Below, piece by piece: positions 14,710 to 22,992 of a stretch of DNA of 33,467 nt (position 1 is the first letter of the stretch; every line of letters starts with the position of its first letter). Below the pieces are notes generated by a model, which was given only the letters and a program-made list of their open reading frames with translations, was not told the DNA's origin and ran no database searches. The stretch comes from SAR202 cluster bacterium. Lineage in GTDB: Bacteria > Chloroflexota > Dehalococcoidia > Lucifugimonadales > VGZR01. The stretch covers positions 1 to 33,467 of the forward strand of contig VGZR01000021.1 of assembly GCA_016872515.1 (NCBI GenBank), written 5' to 3'. A program made the position numbers and the translations under genes.

Positions 14710-15714
14710 ATGAAGCCAGGAAAGCTCTCCATCGATTTTCTGGGCCAGCTCCTGTCCAAGCTGGATATCCACGACCCGCGCGTCGCGCTGGGGCCGAAGC
14801 CGGGCGAGGATGCGGCCCTCATAGACTTCGGCGACCGGTACTTGGTGACCAAGACCGACCCGGTCACGTTCGCCACCGACCTCGTCGGCTGGTACGCCGT
14901 AAAGGTCAATGCCAACGACATCGCGGTGATGGGCGGCACGCCCAAGTGGATGATGGCGACGCTCCTGCTGCCCGAGAACATCACGCGCCGCCAAGTGTCC
15001 CGCATTTTCGACCAGATCGCTGAGGCGTGTACGGGACTGGGCGTAAGCCTGGTGGGTGGCCACACCGAGGTGACCTACGACCTGCCGCGGCCCATCGCCG
15101 TCGGCGTCATGCTGGGCGAGGTGGCGAAGGACCGTGTCGTGCTCACCTCCGGTGCGCGGCCCGGCGACGCCATCTTGCTAACCAAAGGCATCGCCCTCGA
15201 AGGGACGGCTCTCCTGGCCCGCGAGGCCGGCCCGGCGCTCCGTAAGGCGGGCATCGCCACAAGCACCATCCGCCGCGCCAAGGACTTCCTCTTCGAGCCA
15301 GGCATCAGCGTGGTGAAGGACGCCGCCGTGGCCTGCCGAGCGGTGAAGGTCCACGCGATGCACGACCCGACGGAGGGCGGTCTGGCGACAGGACTACTGG
15401 AGATGGCGAGCGCTGGAAACGTCGGCATCGAGCTGGACGGCGATACGGTGCCGGTGCTGCCGGAGTGCGAGGCATTCTGCCGGGCGCTCGGCCTCGACCC
15501 GTTGGGCCTTATCGCCTCGGGTGCGCTGCTGGCGGCGGTAGCGCCAGGGGACGTGCGCCGACTGAAGGCCGCGCTGGCGCGCGAGGGCATCGCCGTATTC
15601 GAGGTTGGCCGAGTCACCGAGGCATCGCAAGGATTGCGGATTAGGACGGCGGGACGTCTGCGCCGTCTTCCGCTCTTCCGCCGGGAAGAATTGGCCCGTT
15701 TTCTCGGCGGATAA
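14710..15714 (+). CDS. AIR-synthase-family protein (HypE/ThiL/SelD-like)
   Basis: This 334-aa protein has the PurM/AIR-synthase fold. The N-terminal ATP-binding part carries KPGEDAALIDFGD and VKVNANDIAVMGGTPKWM (about residues 71-88). It then has LVGGHTEVT, and MHDPTEGGLATGLLEMA in the C-terminal domain. Overall it looks closest to HypE, the hydrogenase maturation dehydratase. However, true HypE ends in a conserved Cys that accepts the carbamoyl group (PRIC), and this protein ends in ELARFLGG without one. No other hyp genes or hydrogenase are nearby. It is therefore an AIRS-like enzyme acting on an unknown phosphorylatable substrate. It lies 16 nt after the exporter permease, has a GGGAG ribosome-binding site, and is followed by the complex I promoter. 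Confidence 0.8.
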   Translation: MKPGKLSIDFLGQLLSKLDIHDPRVALGPKPGEDAALIDFGDRYLVTKTDPVTFATDLVGWYAVKVNANDIAVMGGTPKWMMATLLLPENITRRQVSRIFDQIAEACTGLGVSLVGGHTEVTYDLPRPIAVGVMLGEVAKDRVVLTSGARPGDAILLTKGIALEGTALLAREAGPALRKAGIATSTIRRAKDFLFEPGISVVKDAAVACRAVKVHAMHDPTEGGLATGLLEMASAGNVGIELDGDTVPVLPECEAFCRALGLDPLGLIASGALLAAVAPGDVRRLKAALAREGIAVFEVGRVTEASQGLRIRTAGRLRRLPLFRREELARFLGG

Positions 15715-15730
15715 GAGCACTTACGCAGCT

Positions 15731-15759
15731 TTGACGCCCTATCTGGGCGGTGCTAACAT
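15731..15759 (+). promoter_or_regulatory. promoter for the complex I operon
   Basis: TTGACG (15731-15736) and TAACAT (15754-15759) are separated by exactly 17 nt. Transcription would begin near 15766, about 25 nt before the nuoA ATG at 15792. It is the only convincing promoter I see upstream of the whole nuo block. Confidence 0.65.
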
Positions 15760-15791
15760 GGGCCGTACCACCCCGACGTGTAGGGTTAACT

Positions 15792-16160
15792 ATGCCTGAA
15801 GGGTACGCGCTAAACTGGTTCGCCGTCATACTGGTCGCCGTGGTGGGCCTGGCAGCCATCGGCGGGATGTTCCTCGGCAACTACCTCCTCGCCCCAAAGC
15901 GTCCCTCGGCCATCAAGACCTCTCCTTACGAGTGTGGTATCGAGCCCGCCCCCTTCCGCTGGTCACAGATCAATGTCCGTTACTACGTCTTCGCTATCCT
16001 GTTCCTGATCTTCGACGTTGAAGCGGTGTTCCTCTTCCCCTGGGCCATCATCTTCCTCAAATCGGCGCCGGTCGTTTTCTATGAGATGTTCATTTTTGTC
16101 GGCATCCTCTTTTTTGGGGTGGTGTATGGGTGGCGCAAGGGGGTCCTTCAGTGGAAGTAA
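15792..16160 (+). CDS. nuoA: NADH-quinone oxidoreductase subunit A
   Basis: This 122-aa membrane subunit of complex I has three transmembrane segments. The conserved loop [36 protein letters not shown], between the first two helices, holds the Cys and acidic residues that line the quinone entrance and contact NuoH, NuoD and NuoB. The open frame extends to 15750, but the ATG at 15792 gives a normal NuoA N-terminus and lies downstream of the promoter. It is the first gene of the operon, and its end overlaps the start of nuoB. Confidence 0.93.
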   Translation: MPEGYALNWFAVILVAVVGLAAIGGMFLGNYLLAPKRPSAIKTSPYECGIEPAPFRWSQINVRYYVFAILFLIFDVEAVFLFPWAIIFLKSAPVVFYEMFIFVGILFFGVVYGWRKGVLQWK

Positions 16161-16741
16161 CGGGGGGCCAGCCTTTCGCCTTGATGAGTGGGAACGTCCC
16201 TGCCGAGGCCCCCTTCGAGCGCGTCCTCCCCAACGCCGTCGTCTGTAAGTCCAATGAACTTTTCGCCTTGGCCCGTAAGTCGTCCCTCTGGACGCTGAGC
16301 TTCGGCCTGGCATGCTGTGCCATAGAGATGATTGGCGCCCATATGTCCCACCACGACTTGGACCGGTTCGGTGTCGTCACCTGGCCCTCGCCCCGGCAGT
16401 CGGACGTAATGATTGTCGCGGGCACCGTCGTGAAGAAGATGGCCGACCCCATCAAGCGGCTGTACGAGCAGATGCCAGACCCCAAATGGGTCATCGCGAT
16501 GGGGAGCTGCGCCACCAACGGGGGGCCGTACTATCGTTCCTACTCCGTGGTCATGGGGGTGGACCACCTCATCCCGGTGGATGTGTACGTGCCTGGCTGC
16601 CCACCGCGCCCTGAGGCGCTCATGTTCGGTATAATGGAGCTTCAGAAGAAGATTACCGAAGACGCCAAACGGCGTGGACTCCCACCTCCGCGACTCATCT
16701 CTCCTCCTTCTGCTCCTACCGATGGAGCGAGTCCGAGATAA
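16151..16741 (+). CDS. nuoB: NADH-quinone oxidoreductase subunit B (N2 cluster)
   Basis: This 196-aa peripheral-arm subunit binds the terminal iron-sulfur cluster N2, which passes electrons to quinone. The ligands are visible as Cys55-Cys56 (ACCAIEM), Cys120 (MGSCA) and Cys150 ([10 protein letters not shown]). The GTG at 16151 is chosen because AAGGGGGT lies just before it. It overlaps the end of nuoA by 10 nt. A GTG at 16130 or an ATG at 16184 is possible. The C-terminal tail after RRGLPPPRL is Pro/Ser-rich and slightly longer than in many homologues. Confidence 0.93.
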   Translation: MEVTGGQPFALMSGNVPAEAPFERVLPNAVVCKSNELFALARKSSLWTLSFGLACCAIEMIGAHMSHHDLDRFGVVTWPSPRQSDVMIVAGTVVKKMADPIKRLYEQMPDPKWVIAMGSCATNGGPYYRSYSVVMGVDHLIPVDVYVPGCPPRPEALMFGIMELQKKITEDAKRRGLPPPRLISPPSAPTDGASPR

Positions 16742-16786
16742 CTCAACCCTCTCCCATGATGGGTGGGGACTGAGCCTGAGAGTGCT

Positions 16787-17338
16787 ATGACCACGCCTCA
16801 AGAGAAAAAACCTGCAAAGCCGGAACGCGCCACCCACCGCCGGGAGCCGGAGGTGCCGGTCGCGCCCGCCGCTTTGGACGAGCGTGGCAAGGCGCTGGCG
16901 GCCATCCTGCCGCAGGTGTTCTCGGGTCTCGATGTGCAGATCTCGGCCGCGATGGACGAAGTGGTGCTCGCTGCCAAGCCCCAGGATGTGCCCGCCGTCT
17001 GCCGTATCGCCAAGGAGGACCCGCGCCTCGACTTCGACTATCTGCGCTGCCTCAGCGTAGTGGACTACATCGAGCGGCTGGAGGTGGACTACCACCTGTT
17101 CTCGCTCGACAAGCGGCACAAGATGGTGGTGAAGACCTCTGTCCCGCCGGACGCCGCCAACGTTCCTACGGTCAGTGGAGTGTGGCGTGGAGCCGACTGG
17201 TACGAGCGCGAAGGCCACGACCTGTTCGGTGTGGTCTTCGATGGCCACCCCAACCTCAGGCCGTTACTACTGTACGAGGGATTCGAGGGCCACCCGGGTC
17301 GGAAGAGTTTCCTCTTCCACGAGTACGACGAGTGGTAA
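16787..17338 (+). CDS. nuoC: NADH-quinone oxidoreductase subunit C
   Basis: This 183-aa peripheral subunit carries the 30-kDa-subunit signature WYEREGHDLFGVVFDGHPNLRPLL near the C-terminus. The body contains the family strands RLDFDYLRCLSVVDYIERLEV. The N-terminal 35 residues are Lys/Pro/Glu-rich and are not part of the usual fold. The ATG at 16787 is preferred over a GTG at 16763. It has only a weak GAGAG-type ribosome-binding site. It is separate from nuoD, unlike the NuoCD fusion of enterobacteria, and its last 7 nt overlap the nuoD start. Confidence 0.92.
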   Translation: MTTPQEKKPAKPERATHRREPEVPVAPAALDERGKALAAILPQVFSGLDVQISAAMDEVVLAAKPQDVPAVCRIAKEDPRLDFDYLRCLSVVDYIERLEVDYHLFSLDKRHKMVVKTSVPPDAANVPTVSGVWRGADWYEREGHDLFGVVFDGHPNLRPLLLYEGFEGHPGRKSFLFHEYDEW

Positions 17339-18465
17339 ACATTCAAACCCAAGCGAGCAACCAGGACAGCCTCCAGGCTGTGGACATGATGCTGAACTTG
17401 GGGCCGCAGCACCCCAGCACGCACGGCGTGTTCCGGCTAGTGCTGTGGCTCGATGGCGAACGTATCGTGAGGGCTGAGCCGCACATCGGCTACCTGCACC
17501 GTGGCTCTGAGAAGCTTTGCGAGCGCGAGGACTACACCCAAATCATCACCCTGTTCGATCGGCTCGACTACGTGGCCAACCTCAATGGCGAACTGGCTTT
17601 CTGCATGGCCGCCGAGAAACTCATGGGATTGGAAGTGCCGGACCGCGCGTGGTACGTCCGCTCCATCCTGTGCGAGTTGAACCGCATCGCCAGTCACATG
17701 CTCTTCTACGGTGTATATGGTCTCGACACTGGAGCGATGACCCCCATCCTCTACGGCTTCCGGGAGCGGGAGCGGATTGTGTTGCTCTTCGAGGCCGTCA
17801 CGGGCGCCCGAATGATGCACAATTTCATCCGCGTGGGAGGGGTCAAACAGGACCTGCCTGAGGACTTTGTCCAGAGAGTCAACAAGCTCACCGACGAACT
17901 GAAGCGGGGCATCGAGGAGTGCGACCAGCTTCTCACTAACAGCGAACTATTCCTGGCGCGCACTAAAGGAGTTGGTTCCATAGACGGCCCCACGGCCAGA
18001 GACTACGGCTGCACAGGCCCAGTCCTGCGCGCCAGCGGCGTGAAGGAGGACGTGCGCGTCTCCGAGCCGTATGGCATCTACGACCGGTTCGAGTTCGGCA
18101 TCCCCGTGGGAAGCAACGGCGACTGCTGGGACAGGTACTACATACGTGTCGAGGAGATGCGCCAGTCGCTGTCAATCATCGAGCAAGCCGTGAAGCAGAT
18201 GGAGCCGGGCCCCATTCAGGCCAAGGTACGGCGCATTGCCAGGCCGCCCAAGGGCGAGGCGTACGTCCGCACCGAGTCGCCTCGTGGTGATTTCGCCGTG
18301 TTCCTTGTCAGCGATGGTGGTGACAAGCCGTACCGCGTCAAGGTGAGGGCGCCCTCGTTCGCCAACCTCCAGTCCATCACTCACATGCTGCGCGACGCTT
18401 ATATAGCCGATGCTGTGGTTATCCTGGGTTCCATCGACATCATCCTGGGCGAGGTGGACCGGTGA
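17332..18465 (+). CDS. nuoD: NADH-quinone oxidoreductase subunit D
   Basis: This 377-aa peripheral subunit forms most of the quinone-binding pocket together with NuoB. The N-terminal motif MMLNLGPQHPSTHGVFRLVL contains the conserved His residues of the quinone site. Later come EPHIGYLHRGSEKLCE, NELRNRI-like LNRIASHMLFYG, and the C-terminal ILGSIDIILGEVDR. The frame is open far upstream through nuoC, but that part does not resemble NuoD. The GTG at 17332, overlapping the nuoC stop, gives the proper N-terminus and suggests translational coupling. The next gene in a full nuo operon would be nuoE, but nuoH follows directly. Confidence 0.93.
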   Translation: MVNIQTQASNQDSLQAVDMMLNLGPQHPSTHGVFRLVLWLDGERIVRAEPHIGYLHRGSEKLCEREDYTQIITLFDRLDYVANLNGELAFCMAAEKLMGLEVPDRAWYVRSILCELNRIASHMLFYGVYGLDTGAMTPILYGFRERERIVLLFEAVTGARMMHNFIRVGGVKQDLPEDFVQRVNKLTDELKRGIEECDQLLTNSELFLARTKGVGSIDGPTARDYGCTGPVLRASGVKEDVRVSEPYGIYDRFEFGIPVGSNGDCWDRYYIRVEEMRQSLSIIEQAVKQMEPGPIQAKVRRIARPPKGEAYVRTESPRGDFAVFLVSDGGDKPYRVKVRAPSFANLQSITHMLRDAYIADAVVILGSIDIILGEVDR

Positions 18466-19658
18466 CCGCGCTGGAGGGACTGTTCTACGGGTTAGGGGCA
18501 GCGGGTCTCCTTGTGTTCCTATCGGGCACGGTCATGGTGCTGACATGGCTGGAGCGCAAGGCCTTGGCCCGCATCCAGCTTCGCATGGGCCCCATGCGCG
18601 TCGGACCGCACGGCACCCTTCAACCCATCGCCGATGTGGCCAAACTCATGACTAAGGAGGACATCACTCCTTCTTGGGCGGACAAGCGCGTGTTCTGGCT
18701 GGCACCGGCTGCCCTGCTCATGCCCGCGTTACTGGTCTGGGTCACGATTCCGATGGCACGGGATTTGGTCCTACGCAACCTGGACATGGGCCTCTTTTAT
18801 GTCATCGCGGTCTCTGTTCTGTCGGTGATGGGACTCGTCATGGCTGGCTGGGGCTCCGCGAACAAGTACGCCATGCTCGGTGGCCTGCGGGCGGTCGGGG
18901 CGCTCATCAGCTATGAGATTCCCTTCATCTTGGCCGTCCTTGGCGTGGCGATGCTCAGCCAGTCCATGGACATCACCCGTATCGTGGATGACCAGCGCTC
19001 CATCGCGTACATCATCGTCCAGCCGCTCGGGCTGTTCCTGTTCCTTGTGGCCGGTCTAGCCGAACTAGGCCGCACGCCGTTCGACATCCACCACGCCGAG
19101 TCCGAGGTCGTCGGTGGGCCGTTCGTGGAGTACAGCGGCGCGCACTGGGCCGCCTTCATGCTGGCCGAGTACATCAACACCTTCACCGTCGCTGCCCTTG
19201 TCGTGCTGCTCTTCCTGGGGGGCTGGCGCTGGCCCGCGATGCCCGGGGACGGCGCTCTCCATACTCTCCTTTCACTTATCTGGTTCTTGACCAAAACATA
19301 CTTCGTCATCCTTGCCATCTTCTGGATACGCGGTACTTTCCCACGCCTGCGTATAGACCAACTCATGGCCTTCGCATGGAAGGTTTTGGTGCCCCTGGCC
19401 TTCGTGAACATCCTCCTCACCGGCCTTGTCCTCTACTACGACCTGGGCTGGTGGGTGCTCACGATTCTCTCTCTGCTATCATTGGCCGCGGCGTTCTACA
19501 TCATCTTCGGCAGGTATGGTTCCCGCGCGGAGCGCATGACGGTGCGAGTGTACTCGACCCGCGAACTCGGCCTCAAGCCTGCCGTCCGGCCGCAAGCTGC
19601 GCCACCTCCTGATGGATCACCCGTTCAGGTGGACAAAGCCCCTGCGGCGGGTGCGTGA
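18462..19658 (+). CDS. nuoH: NADH-quinone oxidoreductase subunit H
   Basis: This 398-aa membrane subunit has about eight transmembrane helices and links quinone chemistry to the proton-pumping arm. The first helix is followed by WLERKALARIQLRMGPMRVGPHG, then LQPIADVAKLMTKED. The acidic loop ELGRTPFDIHHAESEVVGG, VEYSG and the later FIWIRGT-like FWIRGTFPRLRIDQLM are all family hallmarks. It starts at a GTG that overlaps the nuoD stop by 4 nt (GTGA). The C-terminal 40 residues (RVYSTRELGLKPAVRPQ onward) form a polar Pro/Ala-rich extension of unknown purpose. Confidence 0.94.
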   Translation: MTALEGLFYGLGAAGLLVFLSGTVMVLTWLERKALARIQLRMGPMRVGPHGTLQPIADVAKLMTKEDITPSWADKRVFWLAPAALLMPALLVWVTIPMARDLVLRNLDMGLFYVIAVSVLSVMGLVMAGWGSANKYAMLGGLRAVGALISYEIPFILAVLGVAMLSQSMDITRIVDDQRSIAYIIVQPLGLFLFLVAGLAELGRTPFDIHHAESEVVGGPFVEYSGAHWAAFMLAEYINTFTVAALVVLLFLGGWRWPAMPGDGALHTLLSLIWFLTKTYFVILAIFWIRGTFPRLRIDQLMAFAWKVLVPLAFVNILLTGLVLYYDLGWWVLTILSLLSLAAAFYIIFGRYGSRAERMTVRVYSTRELGLKPAVRPQAAPPPDGSPVQVDKAPAAGA

Positions 19659-19687
19659 TTCCCGAGGGTGCGATAGACAAGATTTAG

Positions 19688-20236
19688 ATGCTTGGAAACC
19701 TCAAAGGGCTGCTACTTACCCTCAAAGTCATGCGCCGGGAGCCGGTTACGGCCCAATACCCCGACCCCAGTAAACGGCTTCCCATAGACAAGCGGTTCAT
19801 GGGATTTCCTGCTCTCCTGTGGGACAACTCCAACGATGAGCCGTTCTGTACCGGCTGCATGGTCTGTGTCCGCGCCTGCCCCACACAGTGCATGAGTGCG
19901 GAGATGAAGGACAATCCCAAGTTTGCCGACGGCACAAGCCGCCGCCGCAAAATCATCGAAAAGTTCGAGATAAACCTGAGCCGGTGCATCCTCTGTGGCA
20001 TATGCGTCGACGTGTGTAACTTCGATGCCATCGAGATGAGCCATGAACACGAGTTGAGCAAGTTCGAACGCAATGGCGCGCGGGCAGCGCTGCCGCAGCT
20101 TCTGGCGATGGGTAAGAAGTACCAGGCCGAAACCACCTGGCAACCCAAGCAGCCAGAGAAGAACCTGGGCAAGCCGCCGGAAAAGCCAGCAACCGCACCT
20201 CAGCCTGAGAAGGTTGGTGGAGTCGTGACGAGTTGA
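19688..20236 (+). CDS. nuoI: NADH-quinone oxidoreductase subunit I (two 4Fe-4S clusters)
   Basis: This 182-aa ferredoxin-like subunit carries clusters N6a and N6b, the relay toward N2. Two complete 4Fe-4S motifs are present: Cys54, 57, 60 and 64 (FCTGCMVCVRACP) and Cys100, 103, 106 and 110 (CILCGICVDVCNF). The C-terminal 45 residues are Lys/Pro-rich (WQPKQPEKN, then KPPEKPATAP), longer than in many homologues. Because NuoE, F and G are missing from the operon, NuoI is the likely point where an unidentified electron donor docks, as proposed for other 11-subunit complexes. Confidence 0.94.
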   Translation: MLGNLKGLLLTLKVMRREPVTAQYPDPSKRLPIDKRFMGFPALLWDNSNDEPFCTGCMVCVRACPTQCMSAEMKDNPKFADGTSRRRKIIEKFEINLSRCILCGICVDVCNFDAIEMSHEHELSKFERNGARAALPQLLAMGKKYQAETTWQPKQPEKNLGKPPEKPATAPQPEKVGGVVTS

Positions 20237-20733
20237 TGGTCACGCCGTCTCTAGTGTTGTTCTACCTGGCGGGAGTGCTCACCTTGGGGGGTGCCCTTGG
20301 CGTGGTGATGAGCCGCAATATCGTGTATGCCTCCTTGGGACTTATCGTGGCTCTCCTCGGCGTCGCAGGTGTCTTTCTACTGGCCTTCGCGGAGTTCCTC
20401 GCCCTTGTCCAAGTCTTCATCTACGGCGGCGCCATCGTCATCGTCATCGTTTTCGCCCTGATGTTGACGCGTCTGGAAGATTTCCGGGGCCTGTCAGACC
20501 ATAAACAGTGGCCGCTGGCTGCCCTGGCGGCAATGGCCATTTTCGGTGTCCTAGCCGCCGCTATCGCCCGTACCGCTGTCTCCACGCAGGAGCGCGCAGA
20601 GGTCGGCTTCACCGTGCTAGGTGAAAGGCTCTTCACCGACTGGGCCGTGCCCTTCGAGGTCGTGTCCCTGGTGCTGTTGGTGGCCCTTATCGGTGCGGTG
20701 GTCATGGTGCGGCCGACGGGAGACCGTAATTGA
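20236..20733 (+). CDS. nuoJ: NADH-quinone oxidoreductase subunit J
   Basis: This 165-aa membrane subunit has about five transmembrane segments. It contains the typical VVMSRNIVYASLGLIVALLGVAG region and the Gly-rich third helix region VQVFIYGGAIVIVIVFALMLT, in which a pi-bulge is known for the family. The ATG at 20236 overlaps the nuoI stop (TGATG). A TTG one codon earlier is also in frame. Confidence 0.92.
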   Translation: MVTPSLVLFYLAGVLTLGGALGVVMSRNIVYASLGLIVALLGVAGVFLLAFAEFLALVQVFIYGGAIVIVIVFALMLTRLEDFRGLSDHKQWPLAALAAMAIFGVLAAAIARTAVSTQERAEVGFTVLGERLFTDWAVPFEVVSLVLLVALIGAVVMVRPTGDRN

Positions 20734-21047
20734 TCAGCCTCGCGCATTTCCAAGTCCTCTCGGCGGCTTTGTTCGCCGTTGGGCTGTACGGCGTCTTGGC
20801 CCGAAGGAATGCCGTCATCATCCTTATGTCCATCGAGTTGATGCTCAATGCCGTGAACGTCAACCTCATCGGGTTCGCGGCATTCGGCGACTTCGCGGAG
20901 GCTCACCGGACGCTGGGCCAGGTGCTGGTTGTCTTCGTTATCACCATCGCCGCTGCGGAGCTGGCACTGGCGGTGGCCATCATCCTTCGTCTCTACCGTA
21001 ACCGCGGCTCAGCCAACGTGGACGAGGTCAATCTCATGAAGTGGTAA
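20730..21047 (+). CDS. nuoK: NADH-quinone oxidoreductase subunit K
   Basis: This 105-aa subunit has three transmembrane helices. The two membrane-embedded acidic positions used in proton transfer are visible: Glu in ILMSIELMLNAVNVNL and Glu in ITIAAAELALAVAIIL. It starts with TTG, overlapping the nuoJ stop by 4 nt (TTGA), which is a good case for coupled translation because no separate ribosome-binding site is evident. Length matches the family. Confidence 0.93.
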   Translation: MISLAHFQVLSAALFAVGLYGVLARRNAVIILMSIELMLNAVNVNLIGFAAFGDFAEAHRTLGQVLVVFVITIAAAELALAVAIILRLYRNRGSANVDEVNLMKW

Positions 21048-21087
21048 GCCCTGTTTGGCCAATGTTTGAAGAACGGAGTGCGGACCG

Positions 21088-22989
21088 TTGTCATACGGCG
21101 TCATAGGCATTGATTCAGCCTGGGTCATCCCAGCGCTCTGCGCCGCCGCATTCTTCTTCATCGTAGCCTTCATGCGGCTTTTCCCTCCGAGCACTCCCCT
21201 CGCAAAGCACACCCCCAACCTTAGTGCTGCTACCTCCATTCTCGCGATCCTTCTCGGGTTCATCCTTTTCTGGTTCGTCCTCGCTGACCTGCTGAACAAC
21301 GGCCCAGGCGCTCTGAGCATCAACTGGCTTACCATCGGTGACACCATACTCACCTGGGGCGTTGTGGTGGACAACCTATCTGTTGTCATGCTTGGGCTTG
21401 TTACCTTCGTCGCCCTGCTCGTCCAGGTGTACTCCTTGGGCTACATGAAGGGCGACCCTCGTTTCGGCTGGTACTTCGGCGCTCACTCGTTGTTCGCCGG
21501 CGCGATGCTGGCGCTGGTGCTGGCCGACAACTTGCTATTCCTCTACATCGCCTGGGAGTTGGTCGGCCTGGGCTCCTACCTGCTCATCGGCTTCAGGTAC
21601 GAGAAGCGGTCCGCGGCTGAGGCAGCAAAGAAGGCCTTCGTCACCACCCGCATCGGTGATGTTGGCCTGCTCATCGGCATCATCCTGCTGTTCAAGGCCA
21701 CGGGCACCTTCGAGCTATCCGCCATCTTCCATGCAGCGGAAGCGGGCGGCATCAGCCAGTCCACACTCAATGCCTCAGCCCTGCTCATCCTCATGGGTGC
21801 GATGGGTAAGTCGGCCCAGTTCCCCTTCCATGTGTGGCTGCCCGACGCGATGGAAGGCCCCACACCGGTGAGCGCCCTCATCCACGCCGCCACGATGGTC
21901 GCTGCGGGCGTGTATCTGGTCGCCAGGATGATGCCCATCTTCGAACTGGCCCCCACAGTCCTGCTCATCGTCGCCATCATCGGCCTCATCACCTTCACCT
22001 TCGCGTCCACGGTCGCGTTGGTCGTGACCGATTTCAAGCGCGTATTGGCCTACTCGACCATCAGCCACCTTGGCCTGATGATGCTCTCGCTGGGCGCCGG
22101 GGCCGTCGGTGCGGCACTGCTCCATCTCGTTGCGCACGGTGTGTCCAAGGCATTGCTGTTCCTCGGCGCTGGCAGCGTCATGCACGGCACGGGCGGCAAG
22201 ACGGAGATTTGGGAGATGGGCGGTCTCCGCAAGGCCATGCCCATCACTGCTGTTACCTTCCTCATCGGCGCCGGGTCGCTCGCGGGCATCCCTCCATTGG
22301 GTGGGTTCTTTAGCAAGGACGAAGTGCTCCTAAGCGTCTGGGATCACCGCAATCCGGTTTTCTTAGTCCTGACACTGGCCGCCGTCGGCCTCAGCGCTCT
22401 GTACATGGCCCGTGTGACCTTTGTTGTCTTCTTCGGTAAACCCCGCAACAGTGACATCCACGCTCACGAGTCCCAGCCTGTCATGTGGGTGCCACTGGCC
22501 CTCCTTGCCCTCTTGGCTGCGGGTGTTGGCTTCCTCGCCTTCAGTTGGACAGATTCCTATCGCGGTTTTGTGGGGTTCTTGGAGCCGGACGAGGGGTTCC
22601 ACTTCGTTGCCTGGCTCACGGTGCTCTCGGCCCTTCTGGCGCTGGTTGGAGTCGGCATGGCGTGGCTCGCCTACATCCGCGGCGCCATCTCGCCGCAGCG
22701 CATATCCACCAGGTTCGCAACCATCCATCGAATCCTCGTGCACAAGTACTACGTGGACGACCTCTACCAGTGGGCCATTGACCGGGTCGTCCTGGTGTTC
22801 GGCCGATTCATTGCCTTGTTCGACCGCATCGTCATCAACGACACAGGCGTGAATGGCCCCGGCATCGCTGTCAAGCTCTCGGCCCTGCGCTTGCGCTACG
22901 CGCAGAGTGGCTGGCTGTACACCTACGGCCTCTTCATGGCGTTCGGGTTCGTCGCACTCGCCCTCATCTGGTGGCTGGTGCTGGCGTAG
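21088..22989 (+). CDS. nuoL: NADH-quinone oxidoreductase subunit L (antiporter-like)
   Basis: This 633-aa subunit is the distal proton-pumping unit, with about 16 transmembrane helices and a long lateral C-terminal helix. Family landmarks include VYSLGYMKGDPRFGWYF, LYIAWELVGLGSYLLIGF (with its conserved Glu), KSAQFPFHVWLPDAMEGPTPVSALIHAATMVAAG and AYSTISHLGLMMLSLG. The start is a TTG at 21088, with CGGAG about 10 nt upstream. The 40-nt gap after nuoK is the largest in the second half of the operon. The C-terminus is complete. Confidence 0.94.
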   Translation: MSYGVIGIDSAWVIPALCAAAFFFIVAFMRLFPPSTPLAKHTPNLSAATSILAILLGFILFWFVLADLLNNGPGALSINWLTIGDTILTWGVVVDNLSVVMLGLVTFVALLVQVYSLGYMKGDPRFGWYFGAHSLFAGAMLALVLADNLLFLYIAWELVGLGSYLLIGFRYEKRSAAEAAKKAFVTTRIGDVGLLIGIILLFKATGTFELSAIFHAAEAGGISQSTLNASALLILMGAMGKSAQFPFHVWLPDAMEGPTPVSALIHAATMVAAGVYLVARMMPIFELAPTVLLIVAIIGLITFTFASTVALVVTDFKRVLAYSTISHLGLMMLSLGAGAVGAALLHLVAHGVSKALLFLGAGSVMHGTGGKTEIWEMGGLRKAMPITAVTFLIGAGSLAGIPPLGGFFSKDEVLLSVWDHRNPVFLVLTLAAVGLSALYMARVTFVVFFGKPRNSDIHAHESQPVMWVPLALLALLAAGVGFLAFSWTDSYRGFVGFLEPDEGFHFVAWLTVLSALLALVGVGMAWLAYIRGAISPQRISTRFATIHRILVHKYYVDDLYQWAIDRVVLVFGRFIALFDRIVINDTGVNGPGIAVKLSALRLRYAQSGWLYTYGLFMAFGFVALALIWWLVLA

Positions 22990-22992
22990 AAG

